Assembly: GCF_009695545.1 (NCBI RefSeq)
Contig: NZ_VUNS01000015.1
Coordinates: forward strand, 1 to 64,000
DNA: 64,000 nt
Reading direction: 5' to 3'
Source: Victivallis lenta
GTDB lineage: Bacteria > Verrucomicrobiota > Lentisphaeria > Victivallales > Victivallaceae
The translations under genes were made by a program, and so were the position numbers. Shown in pieces: positions 1 to 7,338 of the stretch. Each line of letters opens with the position of its first letter. Within the stretch, counting starts at the first letter, position 1. The notes below the pieces were generated by a model, which saw only the letters and a list, made by a program, of their open reading frames with translations, was not told where the DNA came from and did no database searches.

Positions 1-52
1 CAACTTTGGACCAGAAGCCGTCCGATACTTCCCATGCTTTTGTCGTTGCCAT
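1..52 (-). CDS. IS5-family transposase, N-terminal fragment (runs off window)
   Basis: Only the first 17 codons are inside the window. Read leftward from the ATG at 52-50 they give MATTKAWEVSDGFWSKV, which matches the usual opening of IS5-family DDE transposases (a short basic start followed by EVSD-FW--V). A ribosome binding site, GGAGGCGAGT, lies directly upstream at 53-62. The rest of the gene is outside the window, so integrity and activity cannot be judged. The family call rests on a short but characteristic N-terminus. Confidence 0.7.
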   Translation of the reverse strand, partial: MATTKAWEVSDGFWSKV

Positions 53-126
53 ACTCGCCTCCATTATCTGATAGGATAATATGGCATATTATTTTTAATT
101 TTCAACTCCTATTTAGGGATAAGCTC
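1..126. mobile_element. terminal part of an IS5-like insertion sequence
   Basis: The transposase start and its AT-rich leader are followed rightward by a putative element end that reads, on the minus strand from 126, GAGCTTATCCCTAAATAGG. IS5-group ends commonly begin with GAG. The next bases, TAA at 127-129, would fit the TNA target duplication known for the IS1031/IS427 subgroups. The other end is outside the window, so the exact boundary and duplication are inferred. Confidence 0.5.
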
Positions 127-128
127 TA

Positions 129-218
129 AGTCGCTGGAAATTGAACAGAATCCGCATCGGGAAGCGAGTCTATTACGAAGAAAGCCTCATCGAAAAAATC
201 TTAACGGAGGGCAAATAA
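129..218 (+). pseudogene. 3' remnant of an HTH_17/excisionase-like gene cut by the IS
   Basis: The frame ending in TAA at 216-218 reads SRWKLNRIRIGKRVYY and then EESLIEKILTEGK. The pattern W-L---RIG-RV-Y---L is the C-terminal half of MerR/HTH_17-type excisionase or small DNA-binding proteins. The N-terminal half is missing: an in-frame stop lies at 120-122 inside the putative IS end. The stop is immediately followed by the ATG of the next gene, so the two were probably co-transcribed. This looks like an island regulator or excisionase inactivated by IS insertion. Confidence 0.5.
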
Positions 219-635
219 ATGGAAAACGCAGCGACTATGGAGACCTTGCTCAGAGAGCTTGGTTATGTTCTACAAGGATTAGTAGATTCAGGATACAACG
301 AACAATTTGAGCGCATAATCTATAATGCAAGTTCTGACTTTCACATCAACTTCCCTGAGAACAAGGAATATTTCGCCATCTTCTGTGAAGATGGAGTGTT
401 GAAATATTTTGCATTCAATACAGCAGAGGAAGCAGAAAGGCGCATCAATTCATTCACCAACAAACTCGGTGATTCGACCCAATACCGTATTGTACCACGC
501 AGTGTTGCTGAAATGGTCGGTCGAGAACATGAATTTTACCAATATCAAGAAGTAATGGCTGATTCCGATGCAGAAGCGGCAGAATACGCTTGCAAGCAAC
601 AAGAGATCATCGATTTTATTTTCTCGAAGCCATAA
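219..635 (+). CDS. hypothetical protein, 138 aa
   Basis: The protein is acidic and soluble, with no membrane segment or signal peptide and no motif I recognise. It starts with ATG directly after the stop of the truncated HTH gene, with GGAGG nine bases upstream, which supports this start. Composition is AT-rich like the rest of the 1-7 kb island. A long inverted repeat (645-720) follows the stop and could end the transcript. Function is unknown; it is most likely island cargo. Confidence 0.6.
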   Translation: MENAATMETLLRELGYVLQGLVDSGYNEQFERIIYNASSDFHINFPENKEYFAIFCEDGVLKYFAFNTAEEAERRINSFTNKLGDSTQYRIVPRSVAEMVGREHEFYQYQEVMADSDAEAAEYACKQQEIIDFIFSKP

Positions 636-644
636 AGCCATCCC

Positions 645-720
645 GGGGCGATTCTGGGCGTGATCAACAGCTCTTATGATTATTTTATCGTCAGAATCGC
701 AATCGCTCCCAGAATGCCCC
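645..720. repeat. long inverted repeat downstream of the 138-aa gene
   Basis: GGGGCGATTCTGGG at 645-658 pairs with CCCAGAATGCCCC at 708-720, with one bulged base. About 50 bases lie between the arms. It starts nine bases after a stop codon, so a transcript-end structure is possible, although no T-run follows directly. Confidence 0.45.
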
Positions 721-830
721 AAATTTGATATTTTGTATATTATTATCTATTAATGAATTATATCAAAAATAAGACTTGATTTTTTGAAAAATAATATTAT
801 CTGTAGACGCATAAACCAAGGAGGTCTTTT

Positions 831-968
831 GTGAAATACAAGGTTGTTGTCCAAACCAGAACCACAGTATTCGAAGTCGTTATTGAAGCTGATCACATGG
901 CTCGTGCCAGACAAATTGCGGAACTGCAGTATCCCGGTGCAACGATAGGGGGGGGCTATCCCGCATAA
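831..968 (+). CDS. small hypothetical protein, 45 aa
   Basis: A GTG start follows a strong ribosome binding site (AAGGAGG at 818-824, six bases before the start). The product begins MKYKVVVQTRTTVFEVVIEA and continues DHMARARQIAELQYPGATIGG to a stop at 966-968. The pattern (beta strands, then an A-x-A-R-x-I-A helix ending in YPGA) looks like a genuine tiny folded protein rather than a chance reading frame. No function is recognised. It lies alone between the inverted repeat and the structured RNA. Confidence 0.55.
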   Translation: MKYKVVVQTRTTVFEVVIEADHMARARQIAELQYPGATIGGGYPA

Positions 969-1153
969 AATTTGATTCTTTGAGGCGTATTCCGATACCT
1001 TCTCTCAAACTGAGCTTGGCTATCAGAAAAATTACGAGCATGTCATATTGTCACTTGAAAAATCATTATTCTGCAGTAAATTAGAACGTAATTTACGTAG
1101 AAAGGTTTTTCAACAGAAAATAGAAAATAATAATAGACAATAGATCAAAGGCA

Positions 1154-1317
1154 TCCTCTCCTGAACTAGCCCTTCGGATTTTTCTGATGCCACACAAGCT
1201 ACCGTTGGTCGGTGTGTCAATACCCTTGTGGATATTGGCGCATTCCGATTGGCATGTGCTTGTGTGACGCTGGGCTAGGCGTAGGAGAGGACATTCATCG
1301 TGAATGCGCCTCTTTTT
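1154..1317 (+). ncRNA. rod-shaped structured RNA, 6S-like candidate
   Basis: A series of nested complementary blocks builds one long hairpin. TCCTCTCCT (1154-1162) pairs with AGGAGAGGA (1283-1291), and CTAGCCC (1166-1172) with GGGCTAG (1272-1278). An asymmetric internal bubble follows, with 18 nt on the 5' side and 5 nt on the 3' side. Then CACACAAGC (1191-1199) pairs with GCTTGTGTG (1258-1266), GGTCGG (1207-1212) with CCGATT (1245-1250), and GTCAATA (1216-1222) with TATTGGC (1233-1239). A small hairpin, CATTCA-TCG-TGAATG, and TTTTTT (1312-1317) follow, which favours the plus strand. A closing stem, a central bubble and an interrupted upper stem are the hallmarks of 6S RNA. The short 3' bubble strand is atypical, and a riboswitch or another ncRNA is possible. 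Confidence 0.5.
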
Positions 1318-1343
1318 TATTGTCCAACCAAGGAGTTGACAAA

Positions 1344-2339
1344 ATGTCATTTCATTTCAGATGTCCGCATTGCAACGCCAAATTGGAAGCTGAGGATGAT
1401 TGGAACGGTATGGAAGCCGCATGTCCTAAATGTAGTCAAACCATCACTATTGTTCCGGAGACAACACCGGAAAAGCCGAAAATTCAATTAACGCCAATCA
1501 CCTCTCCGACCTTGACGGAGGCTCAACATCCAGTATCAACACAGTCACATCCACCAAAGAATCCTTCTGCTTCCAATAAATTCCCTTTTATTTGCCCTTC
1601 CTGCGGGACTTTAACTGATTTGGATTCCTCATTGCAGAATCAGGAATACGAATGCCCGGCTTGTTGCGAAAAGTCCATTGCCGTTCCTGCGACAGAAAAG
1701 CCATGTCCACATTGTGGAGAAATGATCAAATTTCAGGCAAAAATTTGCCGTTTCTGTAAAGGATCTGTGGAACCCAACAAATCCTTCTCCCCATCTTCAG
1801 TTCAGAGAAATTCAAGCCTTCCACAGTTGATGCCAGCCACTTCCAATACCATTGTGATAAAAGAGCTTGACACCCTGTTCTTCTGGTGGTGGCTCTCCTT
1901 GGCTTTGGCAATCCCAACATTTGGTATAGGTGGAATCGCCAGTGCTGTATTCTTCTGCATGTTGTTATATAAATATTGGAATTTGGTTCAAACGGAACCA
2001 AGTTCCATGACTCCGGGCAAGGCTGTCGGTTTCCTGTTCATTCCGGTTTTCGGCTTATATTGGATGTTTGTAAGCATTTGGGGATTGGGCAAAGCATTCA
2101 ATGCTCTTACTGACTTGGGGAAGCAGAAACTTGAAACGATGCCTTTGATTGCCTGCATTTGTGGAGCTACAGCTCCCATTGCATGGGGACTTATGATTAT
2201 CGGAGCCAATACGATATTCATTATTGGAGTATTCTTTACTTTAGTCTACTTGGGAGCTATAATTGGAGGTTTGGTATTTTATATTATTACCATGATTAAC
2301 TTTCAAAATGCCGCAAGAACTATCATTCAACGCCAATAG
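1344..2339 (+). CDS. zinc-ribbon membrane protein, 331 aa
   Basis: The N-terminal part carries zinc ribbons: CPHC/CPKC (C7, C10, C27, C30), a second CPSC/CPAC pair around residues 80-105, and CPHC/CRFC around 120-140. The C-terminal half has about four hydrophobic segments (FFWWWLSLALAIP; GFLFIPVFGLYWMFV; CGATAPIAWGLMIIG; TLVYLGAIIGGLVFYIITM). The start is the ATG at 1344 with AAGGAG ten bases upstream. Longer in-frame starts would run into the structured RNA. It is the first of four same-strand genes with tiny gaps (1344-3978). The role is unknown; the layout suggests an envelope protein with cytoplasmic zinc ribbons. Confidence 0.7.
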   Translation: MSFHFRCPHCNAKLEAEDDWNGMEAACPKCSQTITIVPETTPEKPKIQLTPITSPTLTEAQHPVSTQSHPPKNPSASNKFPFICPSCGTLTDLDSSLQNQEYECPACCEKSIAVPATEKPCPHCGEMIKFQAKICRFCKGSVEPNKSFSPSSVQRNSSLPQLMPATSNTIVIKELDTLFFWWWLSLALAIPTFGIGGIASAVFFCMLLYKYWNLVQTEPSSMTPGKAVGFLFIPVFGLYWMFVSIWGLGKAFNALTDLGKQKLETMPLIACICGATAPIAWGLMIIGANTIFIIGVFFTLVYLGAIIGGLVFYIITMINFQNAARTIIQRQ

Positions 2340-2353
2340 AATGGATCTCAATC

Positions 2354-2875
2354 ATGTTTATTTTTACATGCCCACATTGTCAAACTCGGTTTCAGGCTGA
2401 AAATGAATGGAGCGGACAAAGTTCTTCATGTCCGCATTGTCAACAGGAAATCATAATTACCAGGAAGAATTTATTGGGTGAAAAGAAAAAAATCATACTG
2501 GGAATTGGTATTCCTGTTATGATTCTTCTGCTGATCATGTGTAGCAGCGGTATATATTTTGTATGGGAAGATAATAATATTATGGAGTCCTATGCTCGTC
2601 GTTTTCGAGCTTCTGAAGACCCAAAATTATCATCGGTAGTTGACTCCCCAGCATTATATAAATTACCAATCTCCTATATCAGCTCCTTTTTCGTTGGTGG
2701 TTTCCGATTTTTTAATCATGACTATAACGGATTGGAAATCAAAAATGAAGAGTTAGATCGATTACAGAAGAAATTCTATTATCTGCATTCCGATACAATG
2801 CAACATTACACCCCCAAAGGCTATTTTGAAGTTTTGAGAATGGATGAAACTTTACGTCGTCTACGGGGACGGTAA
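2354..2875 (+). CDS. zinc-ribbon single-pass membrane protein, 173 aa
   Basis: The N-terminus has the same ribbon as its upstream neighbour (C6, C9, C26, C29, in CPHC--FQAENEW--CPHC). One transmembrane helix follows at about residues 46-68, and then an extracytoplasmic domain of about 100 residues with no motif I recognise. It starts 14 bases after the previous stop and ends 6 bases before the next start, so it is almost certainly operonic. The related ribbon suggests the two genes arose by duplication or act on the same partner. Confidence 0.65.
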   Translation: MFIFTCPHCQTRFQAENEWSGQSSSCPHCQQEIIITRKNLLGEKKKIILGIGIPVMILLLIMCSSGIYFVWEDNNIMESYARRFRASEDPKLSSVVDSPALYKLPISYISSFFVGGFRFFNHDYNGLEIKNEELDRLQKKFYYLHSDTMQHYTPKGYFEVLRMDETLRRLRGR

Positions 2876-2881
2876 GAAAAT

Positions 2882-3133
2882 ATGAGAAGGCATTATTCAT
2901 TACCGGAGCTGGAACGATATCGGAATCGGATAATGCCTCACCTATCCCGATTTCGTTGTTGGTTCCATCTGCTTTTCTGTAAACGTTGTCGATTACGATT
3001 GCGCCGCTTGAGGGAAGAAGATGAACTTGTTGCTGAATTACGAGCTGCCCTCAAGGCAATGGCTGTTCCTGATAATCCAGCAGAATATCAGCGATTACGC
3101 AAACTAATTGATGGAAAGGGAATTGAGAAATAA
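2882..3133 (+). CDS. small basic protein with anti-sigma-like HxxxCxxC motif, 83 aa
   Basis: The protein is very basic in its middle third and contains HLLFCKRC, that is H29-x3-C33-x2-C36, the core of zinc-binding anti-sigma (ZAS) domains. An upstream His or Cys ligand could be H20 or C26. There is no transmembrane segment. It is tightly packed between a zinc-ribbon membrane protein (6-bp gap) and a lipoprotein gene whose ATG overlaps its TAA (TAATG). No sigma factor lies nearby, so an anti-sigma role is only suggested by the motif; it could simply be a zinc-binding adaptor. Confidence 0.55.
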   Translation: MRRHYSLPELERYRNRIMPHLSRFRCWFHLLFCKRCRLRLRRLREEDELVAELRAALKAMAVPDNPAEYQRLRKLIDGKGIEK

Positions 3134-3978
3134 TGAGGAAAACTTTTGTCGGGATAGCATTACTTCTGTGCGCTGGTTGTGTTCAAGTTCTACAATGGGA
3201 TACAGCTGAACGACAAACCGTAGAAGCTGAGCATGAAAATGCAATAACACAAATTGAGCTGACCGGAGCCGCAGGAGAACTGGCGACAATTGCGGAAGAA
3301 CAGGCGGCTACCGCTCTCGACTATAAGCTCTCCACACTCTCCCAAGCCGAACGTATCAAACTTCTCATAGACCAAGCCGAATGGCAACGGTGGGTAGATC
3401 GTCGCAATGCCGAATTCATGGGCGATGGTTCTATTGCTCCAATGCTCCGGTATGGACGAGAAGAATCCCGTTTGAAGAATCGTTTTTTAGAATTGACCGT
3501 TCCAGAGGAAGTGCGTCAAGCATTTATCGCCATGCGGAATGCACCTGTTCGCTTTCAGAATCAAACAATTTCTTTGAATCACGGTGAATTGGATTTCGTA
3601 ATTCCCGAGAACAAGCGGAATGAATTCACATTGGAATTTGAAACCATTGCTCAGCTTAACATTCCTTTCTGCCGTGAGATAAAAAACGGGAAAGACACGT
3701 TCTTGATCGGCGTGATCGAACCAACCAACTTCGGGGTGGTATCATCGTTTGGCGAAGGCACAGAATCCAATTTGTGTATCTGGAAAAATGGGGCGAATAT
3801 TGCCAATTACCTCGTTGGCAGAAAAATCACAGTTCAAAATATTTCTATCTCCCAAGGGATGGTAGAAGTGTCTTTTCTTGACCAAGGCGGTAAACTCCAT
3901 CAGAAGAAATTCGACTGTCAAACCACCAATGACGACCCGATTCTGATCAATCATTGGACAACGGAGCGGATCAATTGA
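3133..3978 (+). CDS. lipoprotein with coiled-coil N-terminal half, 281 aa
   Basis: The signal sequence MRKTFVGIALLLCAGC ends in a lipobox (LCAGC), so the mature protein should begin at Cys16 as a lipid-anchored protein. Residues of about 25-95 are rich in Ala, Glu, Gln and Leu and predict a long helix or coiled coil. The remaining part looks beta-rich. The start ATG overlaps the previous stop by one base, indicating translational coupling. It is the last gene of the 1344-3978 row. Function is not recognised. Confidence 0.65.
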   Translation: MRKTFVGIALLLCAGCVQVLQWDTAERQTVEAEHENAITQIELTGAAGELATIAEEQAATALDYKLSTLSQAERIKLLIDQAEWQRWVDRRNAEFMGDGSIAPMLRYGREESRLKNRFLELTVPEEVRQAFIAMRNAPVRFQNQTISLNHGELDFVIPENKRNEFTLEFETIAQLNIPFCREIKNGKDTFLIGVIEPTNFGVVSSFGEGTESNLCIWKNGANIANYLVGRKITVQNISISQGMVEVSFLDQGGKLHQKKFDCQTTNDDPILINHWTTERIN

Positions 3979-4019
3979 TCTCGTATATTATTTTCGATAA
4001 TGATTTTTCTTCAAGTTCT

Positions 4020-4043
4020 TATATTATAATCGATAATAATATA
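4020..4043. repeat. 24-bp near-palindrome in AT-rich spacer
   Basis: TATATTAT and ATAATATA flank a central ATCGAT, giving a 24-bp palindrome with one mismatched pair. It lies between the converging ends of the lipoprotein and recombinase genes. Related TATATTATTATC-like blocks occur at 735-749, 3983-4001 and 6782-6794 in the same island. It may be a protein binding site; nothing else in the 3979-4215 spacer looks coding. Confidence 0.45.
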
Positions 4044-4093
4044 AAAATCGTTGTGAGCTCAGAAAGAAATAGAAGCGGAGTCGGTAATGGGTC

Positions 4094-4169
4094 AAAGTGT
4101 CTTTTCCCGGCAACCTGTAGATCTTTTAATTAGTGGCATCTGGAGATAAAAGTTGAAGAAAGACACTTT
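4094..4169. repeat. 11-bp perfect inverted repeat next to recombinase gene
   Basis: AAAGTGTCTTT (4094-4104) and AAAGACACTTT (4159-4169) are exact reverse complements separated by 54 bases. The site lies about 50 bp beyond the recombinase stop codon. It could be a recombination (res/inv-like) or attachment site, or a transcript-end structure. Confidence 0.4.
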
Positions 4170-4215
4170 TCTGGGGGATGGATTCGTTTTATTTTTTCAA
4201 ATCCTCAAAACGGAT

Positions 4216-4797
4216 TCAAGCGGAGAGAAGTCGATGAACACGAGTTTTTGATACCCCGGTAATTCTTGAAATTTCTGATAAAGAATGTCCACTCCGTCGA
4301 AGTTCTCTGATCTGTTCGGTGTCGGCGATCACATCCGTAGGACGACCGAGAATTTTCCCCTTGGCTTTCACCCTTGCCAACCCAGCCTTAGTACGTTCGC
4401 TGATTCTGATCCGTTCTTGTTTTGCTAGACATGCCATCAGCGAAATGATCGCATCGGCGAAAATTCCCAAAGAAGAAATATACTCCTCCGTGTAGGAATG
4501 CCACTTTGTATGGTAATTATCAAGTTTTGTCAAATATTCAAGAGTTTTCCGGCTACCCTCACGGCTGAACCGATCCAACGACCAAAATAACAGAACATCG
4601 AATTTCCGTTGTCGTGCCATGGTAAAAACTTTTTTGAGCCCTTGGCGTTCTTCTGCGGATTTTCCCCCACTGGCGACATCTTGGATTTCTTCAATGATAT
4701 TCCAACTTTGCCGATCCGCATATTCCCTCAACTGCCGAAGCTGATTATCGGTGGTCTGCTCTTCCGTTGAAACTCGACTGTATATAACACAACGCAT
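4216..4797 (-). CDS. small serine recombinase (resolvase/invertase), 193 aa
   Basis: The catalytic domain starts MRCVIYSRVSTEEQ with the nucleophile serine in the Y-R-V-S motif (Ser10) and continues with FWSLDRFSREG, which holds the conserved D-R--R. The C-terminus, EQIRELRRSGHSLSEISRIT and so on, is the resolvase helix-turn-helix. Length is normal for small resolvases. I chose the ATG at 4797 because GGAGG lies seven bases upstream; a longer frame adds 36 non-conserved residues. It could be a resolvase for a transposon or plasmid, or an invertase. A perfect inverted repeat lies just downstream. It marks the AT-rich region as mobile or formerly mobile DNA. Confidence 0.85.
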   Translation of the reverse strand: MRCVIYSRVSTEEQTTDNQLRQLREYADRQSWNIIEEIQDVASGGKSAEERQGLKKVFTMARQRKFDVLLFWSLDRFSREGSRKTLEYLTKLDNYHTKWHSYTEEYISSLGIFADAIISLMACLAKQERIRISERTKAGLARVKAKGKILGRPTDVIADTEQIRELRRSGHSLSEISRITGVSKTRVHRLLSA

Positions 4798-4977
4798 TTT
4801 TTCCTCCATTTCCTGTCGTTCCAAAACGTTCTCGAAAATCAATGCTTTTTCACCCTCAAAACGAATCCATTTTTTCAATGGTTCAAAACGTTCGTTTTGG
4901 AACACTCCAGTTAAAAAAACGGATTTCTGAAATTATCACCTCCTCTGTCAGAAATCCGGTTTGTCTGTTTGCTGTTC

Positions 4978-5763
4978 TCATACAAGGCTCTGGTAGGCTC
5001 TGGAAGAACAAAAAAGCATTGATATGGATTTTCTCAGTTTCAGAGTCGGAACATCAAATTGGTAGAGTTTGCGTTTCGGAAGTTCCACAATTTTCCAATC
5101 CGGCATATTGCCTGTTGCGTGAACCAGCATTGCAGGATCACTGGAGTAGCAGTAGCACCGGAATTTTTTATGAAAAAGGAAATGAAGCGGCATGTTACCG
5201 ATTCCGATATAGAGCGAAGCTGGATCATACTTGTTCTGCATAATAAAGCTCATGGTTCCGATGAACTCCCGAAGCCCTCCGGTAAAACTTTCCATGTTCA
5301 ACAGCTTGTTATTCCCCAAGGACACATCAGCCATTCTGAATATCGCTTCCGAATCGACCTGCCCCGATCTTTTCCAGTTATACCGGAAAAACAGTTCCTT
5401 GTGATTCAGGATTGTTCCGTTGTGAGTTCCGACAAAAAAATCGGCTTCAATCGGATGATTATTGAAACTGACCGTCGGAGTCCCCACCGTCCTCCAGCGG
5501 GTATGTCCAACAAAGACAGAGATAGAATTATCAAATGAACTCATCAACTCCCGAAACCTCGCCGACTTCACAAAAAAATTGGCGGGAACGGCGTCTTTCA
5601 GAATTTGCCCCGAACCATCTTTATTCCCCATATAAATACCTGTGGCATCACGTCCACGAGCCTCATTTAACAAAAGCAGGTTTGTAAATATGCTGGAAAG
5701 AGTTTCCAGCTCTTTCCGTGTCCTGCGCTTTTGCCCCAAGATCAAACCACACTGACCGCACAT
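4978..5763 (-). CDS. class-II glutamine amidotransferase domain protein, 261 aa
   Basis: Translation from the ATG at 5763 gives MCGQCGLILG, placing the expected N-terminal nucleophile Cys at residue 2. Further class-II (Ntn) amidotransferase signatures follow: RDATGIY, the GHTRWRTVG--T--NNHP block and GTHNGTI-NH. No synthetase or isomerase domain follows, so this is a stand-alone glutaminase that would hand ammonia to a partner. The start lies 1 nt after the stop of the upstream amidoligase gene (TAATATG), so the two are translationally coupled. Amidoligase plus class-II amidotransferase pairs are a known context for making unusual amide-containing metabolites or modified peptides. The substrate here is unknown. 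Confidence 0.8.
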   Translation of the reverse strand: MCGQCGLILGQKRRTRKELETLSSIFTNLLLLNEARGRDATGIYMGNKDGSGQILKDAVPANFFVKSARFRELMSSFDNSISVFVGHTRWRTVGTPTVSFNNHPIEADFFVGTHNGTILNHKELFFRYNWKRSGQVDSEAIFRMADVSLGNNKLLNMESFTGGLREFIGTMSFIMQNKYDPASLYIGIGNMPLHFLFHKKFRCYCYSSDPAMLVHATGNMPDWKIVELPKRKLYQFDVPTLKLRKSISMLFCSSRAYQSLV

Positions 5764-5764
5764 A

Positions 5765-6664
5765 TTACGCAACCTTTGGTTCGGGAGTATGCTTATGACT
5801 GGCGCTCCCCGGCATGTTTTCAAGTAAAAAATGCCTCATGGTTTTATATTCATCGCCAATGGCTCCGATTCTCAAGAGGTGAACTCTCAAATCATACTTT
5901 GCCGATTCCATGGAGAGGCAACGCTTCTTTGAGGCAGCGAATTTCACTTCTCTTGCACGGTTGACAAGCAGAAGACAATATTGGATATAGGATTTCACCT
6001 TTCCGGCATGCAATGTCGATTCAAACCATCTGAACTCAACAGTTCCCCTATACAGCAATGAATGAAAATTTACTCCATGATACCGGCTCGAATGATAGTG
6101 CGTATGCCTCATTTCATCAAGGTTATTCTCCCCATACCACAGTTGACAAAGTTCAGTCAGTGATTGCGGACGATGTTTGTTGATATCGGCAATAAAATTC
6201 TCCTCTGTCGGCTTTGTGTAGCTATTTAAGCGTGATTGCGAAATTTGGAGCGCATGCAGAATCAGCGGTTCTTGCTTGTAAACAATTTTTGCAAGGTTTC
6301 CCAATTGCCGCCCATTGAGGCTGGAGGCATCGACATGGACATGAATACCACAGCTCGAATTGACTTTGCCGCCAGCTTTTCTGATTGCTCGAATCACATT
6401 TTGCAGAACTGAAATGTCGTCAGGATAGTTCAAAATCGGAGAAACGACCTCCGCATTCCCACGACCAATCGAAGCATCGGAAACTGCATTCCATTTACGA
6501 CCGTCAAGAGCTATGCAGTGCCATTTATCATAGCTGCCGCCCTCATGTCCAATCTCGCCGCCAACCACTCTCCAAATGGCTGAAACGGTGTCTTTTCTTG
6601 AAATTCCAATGGTTTCAATTTCCACCCCAAACCGCATTCCAGAGAGTTCTGCAATTTTGTCCAT
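5765..6664 (-). CDS. amidoligase-family (glutamine-synthetase fold) enzyme, 299 aa
   Basis: The sequence carries the marks of the Amidoligase_2 family. There is an acidic start strand, RFGVEIETIGIS (E15, E17), a CGIHVHVDAS motif near residue 110, and TVEFRWFESTLH near residue 210. These map to metal- and ATP-binding residues of the glutamine-synthetase-like fold, which joins carboxylates to amines with ATP. The ATG has GAGGT seven bases upstream. Directly downstream and coupled is a glutamine amidotransferase that could supply ammonia. Such genes usually travel on phages, plasmids and islands, which fits the AT-rich, recombinase-bearing setting. The product is unknown. Confidence 0.8.
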   Translation of the reverse strand: MDKIAELSGMRFGVEIETIGISRKDTVSAIWRVVGGEIGHEGGSYDKWHCIALDGRKWNAVSDASIGRGNAEVVSPILNYPDDISVLQNVIRAIRKAGGKVNSSCGIHVHVDASSLNGRQLGNLAKIVYKQEPLILHALQISQSRLNSYTKPTEENFIADINKHRPQSLTELCQLWYGENNLDEMRHTHYHSSRYHGVNFHSLLYRGTVEFRWFESTLHAGKVKSYIQYCLLLVNRAREVKFAASKKRCLSMESAKYDLRVHLLRIGAIGDEYKTMRHFLLENMPGSASHKHTPEPKVA

Positions 6665-7338
6665 TTTTACCTCTTGTTTTTGTGCAAGTCGTTTATTTTC
6701 TAATACTTAAGATAGATCCAAAACAAGAAAAATCAAGTCTAAAAGCAGATAATTTTATTAGTATTATTTCTATTTTTATTGATAATAATATACAAAAAAC
6801 GATCCAGTTTTAGGAGTTAAAAAAGACAGAAAATGGATCAGATCGAAAGAATTGGAAAACGAAGAAATGAAAGGATTTCAGAATGGAATAATGGAGCCGT
6901 TTTGATGCATCTTCGGAGGGCGGAAAGAATCCGGTATTCCGCAGAAAATGAATCAAGAATGTGTCGCCTTGATGGATAATTTCCGGTCGGGTCAACCGGT
7001 CCCTTGAGTCGGTCAAAAAATTTTTTCAGAAAATTTCGAATGGCGATTTTGTAGAAATGTATTTTCACGCAGTTGAGCAATGACAAAAAGTTCCAAAAGG
7101 CGAAAAACAGGTGAATGGATAATGTGTTTTTGTTCAGAAGAGGAAACTATAAGAACAAGAACTTCTCTGGCATAGCTCTATAGCGTGGCTGATAAAACTT
7201 GAAATGCCGCAAAGAGCGGTTAATTTATTGTTAGGCTATCGTTAGTTTATCCAATGGGAAGAACGGTATTTCTCCTTAAGTGCGATTTCATCAAAAAAAG
7301 AGACTTGAGCTGAATAAGTCGGAAAAAAGACAAAAAAC
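6665..7338. other. AT-rich intergenic stretch, no gene recognised
   Basis: These roughly 670 bases between the amidoligase start and tRNA-Asn contain short minus-strand frames, but they lack ribosome binding sites and protein-like composition. The promoter of the amidoligase operon should be in the first 150 bases, where a GATAATAATATA block (6782-6793) also occurs. This strip is the likely right edge of the island. Confidence 0.4.

Noticed and set aside
1212-1343. N-terminal extension of the zinc-ribbon protein to 1212
   Set aside because: It runs through the structured RNA; the ATG at 1344 has a good ribosome binding site and begins directly at the ribbon.
4216-6664. Prophage
   Set aside because: A recombinase and accessory enzymes are present, but no capsid, terminase, tail or lysis gene is visible.
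6810-7086. Short minus-strand coding frames between the amidoligase and tRNA-Asn
   Set aside because: Phe/Ser/Arg-rich composition typical of AT-rich noncoding DNA, with no ribosome binding site.
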